Of a DNA stretch of 47,191 nucleotides, positions 7,986-15,499 are shown one piece after another. The notes under the pieces were generated by a model. That model had not been told where the DNA came from, made no database searches, and worked only from the letters and a program-made list of their open reading frames with translations. Source of the DNA: Clostridium arbusti SL206 (GTDB lineage Bacteria > Bacillota > Clostridia > Clostridiales > Clostridiaceae); the NCBI RefSeq assembly GCF_000246895.1, contig NZ_BAEV01000019.1, positions 1 to 47,191 of the forward strand. The letters are read 5' to 3'. A program made the translations under genes and the position numbers. How positions within the stretch are numbered: the stretch's first letter is position 1; the number at the start of each line of letters is the position of its first letter.

Positions 7986-8336
7986 TTACTTTGTTTTATC
8001 CGTAACCTTTTTCATGGCCTTGTTAACTTCTTGGTCAACAGATTCTTGATAGATGTCAGCGTAAGTTTTTGAATCTTTGATTAGATCGTCGCAGAAAGCC
8101 GCTACATCACTGCCCGTCACTTCGAGCACGCCTTTCCCCAAGGCCGCTCCCTCTTCAAAAAGATCGATAATCCCCGAGAGTAACCCTGTCCCGTCAGTTA
8201 GCTCAACAGGTCCGACCTTAAAGAGATATTTTTGAATCTCTTTATAAACAATCTTATAATCTTGCGGGAGCGCTTTGACACGTGCCACGTGCGCTCGCCA
8301 CTCTTTTTTGCCTTCGATGATACCTTGTATTCTCAT
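7986..8336 (-). CDS. DUF1048 family protein (second copy)
   Basis: A 116-residue helical, cytoplasmic protein of the DUF1048 family: an N-terminal helix with WRAHVARVKALPQDY, a central region with GIIDLFEEGAALGKGVLEV and the conserved GxDVAAFCDDLI segment. DUF1048 genes stand next to PadR regulators and ABC efflux genes and are of unknown function. It lies 9 bases after the first DUF1048 gene and has its own AGGAGG site. Base composition here is clearly richer in GC, with CGC and GCG codons, than in flanking genes, which points to recent acquisition. Confidence 0.85.
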   Translation of the reverse strand: MRIQGIIEGKKEWRAHVARVKALPQDYKIVYKEIQKYLFKVGPVELTDGTGLLSGIIDLFEEGAALGKGVLEVTGSDVAAFCDDLIKDSKTYADIYQESVDQEVNKAMKKVTDKTK

Positions 8337-8345
8337 TTTATCCTC

Positions 8346-8693
8346 CTATTTACCTAATTTTTTAGCGATATTATTATTGAGTTGCTCGCGCCACTTGTCG
8401 CGAAAAGACTTTGCCCCTTCTTCGCCGGCCAGCGCTGAACAGAAGCCTTTGATATCGTCACCCAAAACCTCTTGGACACTCTGACCGTCCGCCGCCGTTT
8501 CTTCGAGCATGCCAAGCACACCGTCAAGAATTGGCATGAGGTTGCGACCGGTAAAATCTGAGTGCGACCAAAGATTGGCATTAATTTTTTCCCATGCCAC
8601 TTGATAATCAGCCGGCAGCTTTTTGGCTCGCGATTCAAAAGTTTTCAATTCTTTAGTCATGTCGCTCCCTGTAATCTTTTCCCAAAAATTCAT
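8346..8693 (-). CDS. DUF1048 family protein (first copy)
   Basis: A 115-residue paralogue of the following gene. Shared pattern: ESRAKKLPADYQVAWEKI at the N-terminus, then GVLGMLEETAADGQSVQEVL and GDDIKGFCSALA, with a basic tail. Its ATG overlaps the stop of the PadR gene (TAATG), so translation is probably coupled. Two adjacent DUF1048 copies after a PadR gene is a common arrangement in Firmicutes, usually followed by a DrrA-type ATPase as it is here after the KTR scrap. Function unknown. High GC, like its neighbours. Confidence 0.85.
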   Translation of the reverse strand: MNFWEKITGSDMTKELKTFESRAKKLPADYQVAWEKINANLWSHSDFTGRNLMPILDGVLGMLEETAADGQSVQEVLGDDIKGFCSALAGEEGAKSFRDKWREQLNNNIAKKLGK

Positions 8694-9016
8694 TATTTTT
8701 TCTCCTTTAACTCATTAATTTTTGATGATACGAATTCCCATCTTTCCCAGAACCTCCGCAGCTCCTCACGCCCCGCGTCGTTGAGCGTGAAAAACTTTCG
8801 CGGCGGCCCCATATCGGATGGCTTTTTCGTAATTTCCACCAGCTTGTTTTTCTCAAGGCGAACCAATATGGTATAAACTGTCCCGTCTACAATATTCGAA
8901 AATCCGAGCGCATTCAGCCTCCTCGTAATCTCGTAACCGTATATTTCCTCATGGCTGATAATTTCAAGAACACAGCCTTCCAGTACACCTTTTAACATTT
9001 CTGTAATATTTTCCAG
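8693..9016 (-). CDS. PadR-family regulator of the DUF1048 operon
   Basis: A winged-helix repressor of about 108 residues: EMLKGVLEGCVLEIISHEE, YGYEITRRLNALGF (recognition region), DGTVYTILVRLEKNKLVE (wing) and the family hallmark SDMGPPRKFFTLNDAGREEL. The start is uncertain. GAGGTG is followed six bases later by CTG, giving the family-typical N-terminus (M)ENITEMLKG. A GTG three codons earlier lies inside the ribosome site itself, and an ATG six codons later has no site. A CTG start is therefore likely but unusual. A near-consensus promoter with palindromic elements lies just upstream and probably mediates self-repression. Confidence 0.85.
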   Translation of the reverse strand: MENITEMLKGVLEGCVLEIISHEEIYGYEITRRLNALGFSNIVDGTVYTILVRLEKNKLVEITKKPSDMGPPRKFFTLNDAGREELRRFWERWEFVSSKINELKEKK

Positions 9017-9064
9017 ACAAATCACCTCTTCACTATCTAGTATTACATGTATTCAGTATTACTT

Positions 9065-9104
9065 ACTACTACTATATAGTATCGCGTAGTAGTGGTAGTG
9101 TCAA
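9065..9104 (-). promoter_or_regulatory. Promoter and operator of the PadR/DUF1048 operon
   Basis: On the minus strand TTGACA is followed after 17 bases by TACTAT. The -10 lies inside the perfect palindrome TACTATATAGTA, and ACTACTAC and GTAGTAGT flank it at 13 bases. A direct repeat of AGTATTAC lies a little further downstream. PadR proteins bind such dyads over their own promoter. Confidence 0.75.
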
Positions 9105-9210
9105 TATGATATATATTTTTTTACGTTTATTTTTACCAATTAAATTTAAAACAATACTAAAGATGAGAACAATCACCTTATAATAGTGCCAGTAGAAGCT
9201 AAGCTCAAAT

Positions 9211-9357
9211 ATGAGTGCCTTTTTACTTGATAAGCCCACTGCCATCACTAAATATGACGAGCAACTGGTAATGCGGTTGCTTGAAAAGATGATAGTATTT
9301 CATGATAAATTTACGGTAGAATTTAAATCTGGTGTTACCGTAGATATAAGTGAATAG
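9211..9357 (+). pseudogene. C-terminal scrap of a large serine recombinase
   Basis: A 48-codon frame reads KPTAITKYDEQLVMRLLEKM, then IVFHDKFTVEFKSGVTVDIS and stop. This is the extreme C-terminus of TnpX/Tn4451-type large serine recombinases (YDEQLVRRLxEKVTVxxDxxTVEFKSGxxVDV in the family). The catalytic domain and the rest are missing, so no activity is possible. It lies on the opposite strand to the PadR/DUF1048 genes and is followed by a terminator, as expected for the end of a mobile element. Confidence 0.75.
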
Positions 9358-9370
9358 AGATAAAACAAGT

Positions 9371-9410
9371 AAGGCACTCTACGCTGTTTAGTTATAGCAT
9401 AGAGTGCCTT
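9371..9410 (+). terminator. Terminator behind the recombinase scrap
   Basis: AAGGCACTCTA and TAGAGTGCCTT pair perfectly across 18 bases. There is only a weak T content after the stem, so it may instead be an element-end hairpin. Confidence 0.6.
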
Positions 9411-9587
9411 GAAAACAGAAAAAGAAGAATCCCAACCACTAGATATTTGGCATTTAACTCACTCCATCTCTATATTTAACGTTTGATTGTATTCAAATTC
9501 TATATAAGGGAGCGTTTTCCTCTATCAACACAAACAAATTCGCAAAAACCTAAACCTTAACACAAATATCCTTAGTTCTGCGTATTT

Positions 9588-9735
9588 GTACAACCCTCTA
9601 ACCCAAAAATCCCCTCAAACGTAGTCTGAGGGAAGATAAAACACACTTCAATATTTACTTGAAATCCGTAAAGCCTTTGATATCAGCCTATTTCTTTACT
9701 ATCCTCACCACACACTCGAGGTGTGTCTGAGCAAA
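9588..9735 (-). other. Copy of an rlmD-type gene 3' end with its downstream sequence (possible att scar)
   Basis: On the minus strand the bases read AQTHLECVVRIVKK then stop, like the last residues of the intact rRNA methyltransferase in this window (QTGHLECVVRIYKA). About 40-100 bases further on come the motifs TGAGGG and ACAACCCT..AACC, which also follow the intact gene. The rest of the gene is absent. The stretch between the recombinase scrap and the PadR gene holds nothing else recognisable. Confidence 0.55.
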
Positions 9736-9804
9736 GTAGTGATACTGAAACGCGGAATTATTGTACTTATACCCAGGGGTCTTTTTAGGGAGCGGGGGTC
9801 GTGA

Positions 9805-10326
9805 TTAATTTTCATTTCTTAGATCTTTTAACAATCCTTCAAACCATTGAACATTTACTAAGTGATGAGAAAGTGAATTTTCCAACATTTTTTTAAAATA
9901 AGTGGGGATAGTCTCATTATGTTCAAGCGATTGTTCTAATAAAAAAATTTTCTGATTAGTTTGTTCGATTTGTATTTCTATTAGCTTTTTTAGTTCCTCG
10001 CTTTTATATTCATTAGCAAATAGCATTGCTGCATAAAAAGATAAATTTACATACTCAGTCTTAGAGCCATACTTATACATCAATTTTTCAAATTCTTTAT
10101 CCCCTAGTTCAGTGATGATATAATTACGCGTCTCTCTAGTATTGTCTAATTGGTCAACTTTTTTAATATATTGTTTTTCTTCTAATTGTTGAAGATTATA
10201 ATAGAATGACCCTTTAGTGAAATTCACTATATATTTATAGTGTCTCTCTTCCATTAATGCTAATAATTCGTATCCGTAAGAACCTGGGTTTTGTTTTAAT
10301 AAACCTAAAATTAGTAATGGTATCAA
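9805..10326 (-). CDS. PadR-family regulator with C-terminal dimerisation helices
   Basis: About 173 residues. The winged helix spans LGLLKQNPGSYGYELLALME, then FTKGSFYYNLQQLEEKQYIK and the wing with YIITELGDKEFEK. The C-terminal half is helical (EELKKLIEIQIEQTNQKIFL and beyond), as in two-domain PadR proteins. AAAGGAG is followed at nine bases by TTG, which gives MIPLLILGLL, the usual N-terminus; an ATG three codons earlier touches the ribosome site, and a longer frame would run into the upstream gene. It follows the esterase gene by about 60 bases and probably represses the shared promoter, where two large palindromes are present. Confidence 0.85.
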   Translation of the reverse strand: MIPLLILGLLKQNPGSYGYELLALMEERHYKYIVNFTKGSFYYNLQQLEEKQYIKKVDQLDNTRETRNYIITELGDKEFEKLMYKYGSKTEYVNLSFYAAMLFANEYKSEELKKLIEIQIEQTNQKIFLLEQSLEHNETIPTYFKKMLENSLSHHLVNVQWFEGLLKDLRNEN

Positions 10327-10387
10327 AAAAAACATCTCCTTTATGTCCTTCAAAATTATATTAATAGTTATTTCATAATTATAAGGT

Positions 10388-11245
10388 TTAATCATTGTTG
10401 ATTTGCATGACTTGAGATGCGAATTCATCATATGATATTTTTCCTAATGCAAAATCCATACTTCTTATATATATCTTTTCTGCTTTGGTATGTGTTCTGG
10501 CATGATTTAAATTTAGCAACTCATTTTCATTAATCAATGGCTTCAATACATGTTGCCTATTAGAAAAGGCCTCAAAATATCGTAAACCAAATTTTCTTTG
10601 AGAAATTGCATCAATATGAATACCATCAGGATTAGAAGTTAAACCTAAAGCAGTGACAAAGTAACAATTATCTTGTTCAAAAGCAAATTTTTCTAACTCT
10701 TGATTAATGAAATTATATTCAGTACAGCTTTTTCCAAATCCTTCTTTGCCTAAAAAATCTCCTAAACCACCAATAATAATTGGAATATCTGGAGCATTCA
10801 ACCCCTTTCTAAGAGCCTCAATAATTAAAAGTAACTTTTTATAATATACTTTGTAGTTACCATTAACACTATCACATTCTCCTTGATGCCATAGAATTCC
10901 TGTTAACTCACTACTTTGCATAGCAAATTTAGCTTCAGTTATTGCATGTCTAAAAAGCACTTCGTCTACAGCCCACTCATCCAGTGAACTTCCACCTTCA
11001 GCACAAGGAATTAAGCCAATAATATCTTCTTGATTTTGACGACACCATGCATCTGCAAATGAACCCGCTAGACTTATTCCCGAAACAGGACGGTCATAAT
11101 TGATGGGCTCAGCCATCATTTGCCATCTACCATTACGCAACATTTGTATTCTTTCATTATAAATCGGGGGTACTTCATGAATAAACCCCCGTCCAGCCAT
11201 ATTTGACTGTCCTAACATTAAAAACGATTTAATCACTTTTTTCAT
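10388..11245 (-). CDS. SGNH-type carbohydrate or sialate O-acetylesterase (SASA family)
   Basis: A 285-residue cytoplasmic hydrolase. The block GQSNMAGRG carries the nucleophile Ser14; WHQGE (119-123) is the conserved middle block; DGIH supplies Asp207 and His210. This is the layout of the SASA/CE6-like family, which removes acetyl groups from sugars such as sialic acid or xylan side chains. No signal peptide is present, so a cytoplasmic substrate or released sugar is likely. It is the first gene of an operon with a PadR regulator. No transporter or glycosidase lies nearby to indicate the sugar. Intact. Confidence 0.85.
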   Translation of the reverse strand: MKKVIKSFLMLGQSNMAGRGFIHEVPPIYNERIQMLRNGRWQMMAEPINYDRPVSGISLAGSFADAWCRQNQEDIIGLIPCAEGGSSLDEWAVDEVLFRHAITEAKFAMQSSELTGILWHQGECDSVNGNYKVYYKKLLLIIEALRKGLNAPDIPIIIGGLGDFLGKEGFGKSCTEYNFINQELEKFAFEQDNCYFVTALGLTSNPDGIHIDAISQRKFGLRYFEAFSNRQHVLKPLINENELLNLNHARTHTKAEKIYIRSMDFALGKISYDEFASQVMQINND

Positions 11246-11363
11246 CCTCTCTTTTATTTAATATTTATGAAGAAATGTTTCCAGTTCTCAATAAATACTA
11301 AGTAGTTACTTATTTAATTCATTGCTTCAGTAAATTTTCCTAGATATCAAAAATCACCAAATT

Positions 11364-11426
11364 TGTCATTAGTCTAATTAGACTAATGACACTTAAATAT
11401 TATAGTCTAATTAGACTAATTGTCAA
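11364..11426 (-). promoter_or_regulatory. Promoter with two palindromic operators, esterase/PadR operon
   Basis: On the minus strand TTGACA is followed after 16 bases by TATAAT. The spacer is filled by the perfect 16-bp palindrome TAGTCTAATTAGACTA. The same core recurs as the centre of a perfect 28-bp palindrome (positions 11364-11391) just downstream of the -10. The two centres are 33 bp apart, about three helical turns, so two repressor dimers could sit on one face. The PadR encoded in this operon is the likely binder. Confidence 0.85.
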
Positions 11427-11469
11427 CTATATTTTTTCAGAAGTAGAGTAAAAATATAGTTTAGACGAT

Positions 11470-11604
11470 GCAGAGACATATTCATTGCTATCTCATGTCG
11501 ATTAAGAACGAAAGCAAGGAACCAAGCTATGATGTCCTATTCCGTCTTATCGGTGAATTAGGTATATCTGCAGAAATGTTTCTTTACAAGATTTACCGAA
11601 ACTA
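11470..11604 (+). pseudogene. Frameshifted fragment of an XRE-type regulator
   Basis: One phase reads RDIFIAI and another reads KNESKEPSYDVLFRLIGELG then ISAEMFLYKIYRN and stop. Joined with a frameshift this resembles the second half of a Cro/CI helix-turn-helix (IxxIENxxxxPSxxxLxxL). The first half is not recognisable upstream. Not functional. Confidence 0.5.
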
Positions 11605-11629
11605 ATTTTCTTTGCAAAATTGAAATTTA

Positions 11630-12484
11630 TTATTGGTAATTTCCAAACTCACGTGAGCTATTTCGAAATTCAGTTGGAGTCATGCCTCTTTTAGCAGTAA
11701 ATTGTTTTATAAAGTACGTATCATACTCAAACCCAGTAGCACGTGCAATTTCGCTCAAGCTCATACCTGTATGCGTCAGAAGATTCTCTGCAACTTTTAA
11801 ACGATATGACAATAAGTATCCCATTGCTGTACATCCACATAAATCCTGAAACATTTTATTTAGTGACACGCGATTCAAATGAGCACATCTTGTTAAGTCT
11901 TCTAAACTTATTTTATCAGAATAGTTTGTGTGTATATATTCCAAAACTAAGCCAACAGGTGATTGTTCGCTATGGTGGTTCAACTCTTCAAGTAACCCTA
12001 ATATTTGTATTAGGTACTTTTTTATTCTGCACACCCAAAGTGAATCGCTCTGTGCATATACCTCTGTTCCTATAACAAAGAACCACTCATATAATTTGGG
12101 ATAGGATTTCTCGGTTACATTATGTACCCCATTATGAATATTATCTTTTTTAAAAAGCGAAAGACCTGTTTCTATTTTTAAACTGGTTGACATATAGCCC
12201 TGGGCTTCAGAAAAATGAGCTGTATTAAAAAAATCAGGATGGAAACAAAATGACTGTGAAGATACATTTTGCTTTTCGGAAACTTGTATGGTATCCTCCA
12301 TAGACAAACAAAGAATACTTGGAGCAACAATTTTTATGGGATGGTCATTCAGTTGTAAATTCATACTTCCACTTGTAATAAAAATTATAGTGAATCTCTC
12401 CTTATATGGGAGATTACTAAAACTTTCATCTGCAATAAATTCAATATATACAGTTCTATTCTTATGACGGTCCATTTGGGGCAT
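11630..12484 (-). CDS. AraC-family transcriptional regulator
   Basis: A 284-residue protein with an N-terminal ligand-binding cupin-like half (residues 15-150) and a C-terminal double helix-turn-helix: LEYIHTNYSDKISLEDLTR, AHLNRVSLNKMFQDLCG, then GMSLSEIARATGFEYDTYF, ending KRGMTPTEFRN, the AraC signature. The start ATG lies behind GGAGGA. The gene is divergent from an epoxide-hydrolase-type gene across about 145 bases, so it most likely regulates that gene and itself. The ligand is unknown. Intact. Confidence 0.9.
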   Translation of the reverse strand: MPQMDRHKNRTVYIEFIADESFSNLPYKERFTIIFITSGSMNLQLNDHPIKIVAPSILCLSMEDTIQVSEKQNVSSQSFCFHPDFFNTAHFSEAQGYMSTSLKIETGLSLFKKDNIHNGVHNVTEKSYPKLYEWFFVIGTEVYAQSDSLWVCRIKKYLIQILGLLEELNHHSEQSPVGLVLEYIHTNYSDKISLEDLTRCAHLNRVSLNKMFQDLCGCTAMGYLLSYRLKVAENLLTHTGMSLSEIARATGFEYDTYFIKQFTAKRGMTPTEFRNSSREFGNYQ

Positions 12485-12630
12485 AAATATTCCTCCATTA
12501 ACAAATAGTATAGTTTAAAGCTTCATTTATAACATTGTATCATAATTTTCAAATGATATACTGTTAATAATTACTGAAGAAAAGTTATGGTTAACAAATT
12601 TTGCTATAACTTATTGAAAGGAGAATCATT

Positions 12631-13788
12631 ATGTCTATTGAACCCTTCAATATCCAAGTATCTGATGAAGTACTCGATGATTTAAAATACAGGCTAGAAC
12701 ATGTCCGCTGGCCTGATCAGTTAGAAGGCTCAACTTGGGAACGAGGTACTGATATACATTATTTGCAATCGCTGGTTTCGTATTGGCGGGAACAATTTGA
12801 CTGGCGTGCACAAGAAACCGAGTTAAACCGCTTTTCTCAGTTTCGCTGTAATGTAAATGGGATAGATATTCACTTCGTACATGAGCGTGGTAATGGGCCT
12901 AGTCCTATACCAATTATTCTTGCTCATGGATGGCCTGACAGTTACATACGCTATCAAAAGATTATTCCTCTTCTTACAGATCCTGCCCATTACGGCGGCG
13001 ATCCCGAAGACTCTTTTGACGTAATTGTCCCTTCACTACCTGGATTTGGCTTCTCTAGCCGCCCTAAACATAGTGGTGTCAACAATTATGGTGTTTCTGA
13101 GCTCTGGGCAAAACTAATGACTGAAAAACTTGGCTATAGTAAGTTCGCTGCTGCAGACGGAGATGTTGGTTCAGGTGTTACAAGATATCTGGCATTAAAC
13201 CATCCCGAACTTCTAATGGGAATCCACCTTACCGATATTGGTATCATTAGAGATCTCATGATTTCACAGGATGAAGAACTTTCAGAAGAAGAATTAAACT
13301 ATAAGAAAAGTGCCCCTCTATGGATTTCTAACGAGGGAGGTTATATGTCTATTCAATCCACAAAACCTCAAACTCTGTCATATGGACTTTCTGACTCACC
13401 AATAGGTTTGGCTGCTTGGATTATCGAAAAATTTCGTGCATGGAGTGATTGTAATGGTGACTTACAGCAAAGATTTAGCAAAGATGAATTACTAACTAAT
13501 ATAATGATCTATTGGGTTACAAATACCATGGGATCATCAGCGCGTATATATTATGAAAACATGCATTCTTTGCCACCAATGGGACATATAGAAGTACCAA
13601 CAGGAATAGCTCTTTTCCCTGCAGATATATTGTTGCCACCAAAAGAGTGGGCTATGCGCAATCTGAATATCACTCGCTTAACTACAATGCCAAGTGGTGG
13701 ACATTTTACTGCCATGGAAGAACCTGAACTTTTAGCTGAAGAAATTCGAGCCTTCTTCAGACCATATAGAACTAAAACCAAAAAGTAA
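12631..13788 (+). CDS. Epoxide hydrolase family protein (EHN domain, alpha/beta hydrolase)
   Basis: A 385-residue enzyme. The N-terminal EHN lid (FNIQVSDEVLDDLKYRLEHV and RWPDQLEG) is typical of microsomal-type epoxide hydrolases. The hydrolase core has the oxyanion motif HGWP (99-102), a nucleophile elbow DGDVGSG with Asp178 in the nucleophile position, and GGHFTAMEEPE near the C-terminus with the catalytic His. It should open epoxides to diols by a covalent aspartate ester, though related clostridial proteins are uncharacterised. The ribosome site is AAAGGAG. The divergent AraC gene is the likely regulator. No gene follows in the same direction. Confidence 0.88.
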   Translation: MSIEPFNIQVSDEVLDDLKYRLEHVRWPDQLEGSTWERGTDIHYLQSLVSYWREQFDWRAQETELNRFSQFRCNVNGIDIHFVHERGNGPSPIPIILAHGWPDSYIRYQKIIPLLTDPAHYGGDPEDSFDVIVPSLPGFGFSSRPKHSGVNNYGVSELWAKLMTEKLGYSKFAAADGDVGSGVTRYLALNHPELLMGIHLTDIGIIRDLMISQDEELSEEELNYKKSAPLWISNEGGYMSIQSTKPQTLSYGLSDSPIGLAAWIIEKFRAWSDCNGDLQQRFSKDELLTNIMIYWVTNTMGSSARIYYENMHSLPPMGHIEVPTGIALFPADILLPPKEWAMRNLNITRLTTMPSGGHFTAMEEPELLAEEIRAFFRPYRTKTKK

Positions 13789-13954
13789 TATTGGACTTCC
13801 TTTTAACCCAATTGCGGAAATAATATATATTTTTCATATAATGTAAAAAAACAGTATCTCCTACTTTTATAATTACTCACTCAAACAACTTATTCATTCC
13901 AGAAAACAAAGTTTTTGTAAAAAGTAAATAGTATTATTAACATAGTTTCACCTC

Positions 13955-13987
13955 ACAAAAAAACACGCAGAGTATTTTACTTTGCGT
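13955..13987 (-). terminator. Terminator behind the antitoxin gene
   Basis: On the minus strand ACGCAAAGTA pairs with TACTCTGCGT (one wobble pair) over a 3-base loop, followed by a run of seven T. It is 17 bases past the antitoxin stop. Confidence 0.8.
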
Positions 13988-14003
13988 ATTTAAAATATTT
14001 ATA

Positions 14004-14288
14004 TTATCTTAATTCAATGTGAATTTCTTTACCTAATCCCTTTGCAAGTTTGCTTAGAAAGTCTAAAGAGGGATTGTAATTACCACTTTCAAGCCTGCTT
14101 ATATTTGATTTTTGTGTCCCTATACGAGAAGCCAATTCTTCTTGAGTTAAATTTAACTCTCTTCTTGCCTTTATCACTTCTGAAATCAGTTCATAACGAG
14201 GTCTCAAATTTTCATATTCCTCTTTAAATTCCTGATCTTTCATAAGCTCTTCCTTAATCGTTAAAAAATCAACACTTGCTCTACTCAT
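14004..14288 (-). CDS. higA: HigA-like antitoxin, XRE helix-turn-helix
   Basis: A 94-residue protein. The N-terminal arm MSRASVDFLTIKEELMKDQ is followed by the Cro/CI domain: ARRELNLTQEELASRIGTQK, SNISRLESGNYNPSLDFLSK, LAKGLGKEIHIEL. This is the antitoxin of the HigB/Gp49-like toxin systems. The ATG lies behind AGAGGTG, and the eight bases ATGAGTAG are shared with the last codons of an upstream toxin frame, the usual HigB-HigA overlap. The toxin frame is broken (next entry), so the antitoxin is now orphaned. It could still bind and repress its operator. Confidence 0.8.
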   Translation of the reverse strand: MSRASVDFLTIKEELMKDQEFKEEYENLRPRYELISEVIKARRELNLTQEELASRIGTQKSNISRLESGNYNPSLDFLSKLAKGLGKEIHIELR

Positions 14289-14445
14289 CTTCACACCTCT
14301 TTTCAAAATCACTTTTATATTTTCTTGCTTTATCAAGTTCTGTCTTTGGAGTTTTATTTGTCTTTTTTAAAAAACCACTCAATAATATAAATGTGTCTCC
14401 ATGATAAGTGAACTAAAATATTCTCATAGAATAAATCAATAATCT
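14281..14445 (-). pseudogene. higB: Broken HigB-type toxin (Gp49-like, RelE fold)
   Basis: Ending in overlap with the antitoxin start, one phase reads RIF-stop-FTYHGDTFILLSGFLKKTNK and continues TPKTELDKARKYKSDFEKR to a TAG. The FLKKTxKTPxxELxKARxY block is the C-terminus of HigB/DUF891 toxins, and TAG replaces the Tyr expected after RIF. Further upstream the family N-terminus is not recognisable. A different 63-codon frame that starts at MKIPIISRLW behind AGGAGG crosses this region and ends WFFKKDK. It may be what is left of the original start, shifted out of phase. Confidence 0.65.
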
Positions 14446-14573
14446 CATTATGAATTATTTTCCAAGTCACTGTTACCTTGGCGAAAGAGAGATGACTGAG
14501 CTTGCTACTGGATTCCCAAAGTCTTGATATTATTGGTATTTTCATTGTGTTTACCTCCTCTAAAAATGTGTAT

Positions 14574-14603
14574 AAAAAAAGCACCTGTTATTATCAGATG
14601 CTT
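14574..14603 (-). terminator. Terminator behind the EcsC-like gene
   Basis: On the minus strand AAGCATCTG and CAGGTGCTT pair with one mismatch, followed by TTTTTTT, 13 bases after the stop codon. Confidence 0.8.
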
Positions 14604-14615
14604 AATTGTAATTAT

Positions 14616-15422
14616 CTATTCAATATCTATAATTTCATCAAAATCTACATCTATACTATCCTTATGCTTTGTTTTGTAAAACTCAACATCTACAGTTGGT
14701 AATTTTTTTAGATGATTTTTCAAACGTACTGCTGATGGTTTGAAAGTTGCATATGTAAGCCCTCCTGAAATAACACCACCTAATACTGGCACTATTTTGC
14801 TAACTCCCTTTGCAAAAATTTCTTTTGTCATTCTTACTCCTAACTTTTCAGCTATCTTCTTCACAATAGGATAAATCATTCCTTTTGTTAATGCTTTATT
14901 TGCTAGAGATTTCTCACCTTTCACGGCTGCACTTTGTGCTAATTTAGTAATAGCTGAATTAGCGGAATTCACTCCAAACATAACACCTATAAATAAAGTA
15001 AGTTGATTAGTAGTATCGTCATCAAAATCGCCATTTGAATTATATAACTCTTTCCAACCGTATAAATATATTAACTTCTGAAGTATTCGAATTATGTGTG
15101 CAAAGTATTGTGTCGTATCAACAGGCACAGTTCCAATCATTGCAAAACCTCCTGGAATTCCAGCAACTGCTGAAATTGCGGTAACTTTGTTAGTTTCATA
15201 ACTTATACATGATTTTGCAATTTTTTCTAATTGAGTTACTGTTATTCCTGCACTTGCTGGATTTTTTTCTATAGCCATATCTACAACATTTGCTGGAAAT
15301 TCAATTGATAGCTCCTTTCGCAAAAAATCATTTCTTCTTATTTGCACCCCTGGAACATTCATTGCAGCTTTTAATATCATAAAAAATTTACTATCATTTG
15401 ATATGTTAACACTGGTCTCCAT
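14616..15422 (-). CDS. EcsC-like family protein
   Basis: A 268-residue protein. The central part (AISAVAGIPGGFAMIGTVPV, then a long helix RILQKLIYLYGW and LFIGVMFGV) follows the pattern of EcsC-family proteins: a glycine-rich hydrophobic stretch, an aromatic YGW/YGF and a second hydrophobic segment. A glycine-rich hydrophobic region (VPVLGGVISGGLTYATF) lies near the C-terminus and the tail is acidic. EcsC proteins are peripheral membrane or unknown-function proteins and are not linked to phages as a rule. It follows phage terminase debris but has an intact frame and its own terminator, so it may be a passenger gene. Family call is moderate. Confidence 0.6.
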   Translation of the reverse strand: METSVNISNDSKFFMILKAAMNVPGVQIRRNDFLRKELSIEFPANVVDMAIEKNPASAGITVTQLEKIAKSCISYETNKVTAISAVAGIPGGFAMIGTVPVDTTQYFAHIIRILQKLIYLYGWKELYNSNGDFDDDTTNQLTLFIGVMFGVNSANSAITKLAQSAAVKGEKSLANKALTKGMIYPIVKKIAEKLGVRMTKEIFAKGVSKIVPVLGGVISGGLTYATFKPSAVRLKNHLKKLPTVDVEFYKTKHKDSIDVDFDEIIDIE

Positions 15423-15499
15423 ATGTTCAACTCCCTAACGATATATTTAGTAAATTATAACACATTAGTAGCATTAAAAACATCATTAACAATAAAAGT

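Noticed and set aside
10327-10431. 32-codon N-terminal extension of the PadR regulator
   Set aside because: It would overlap the esterase gene and places the ribosome site inside the frame; the family starts at IPLLILGLL.
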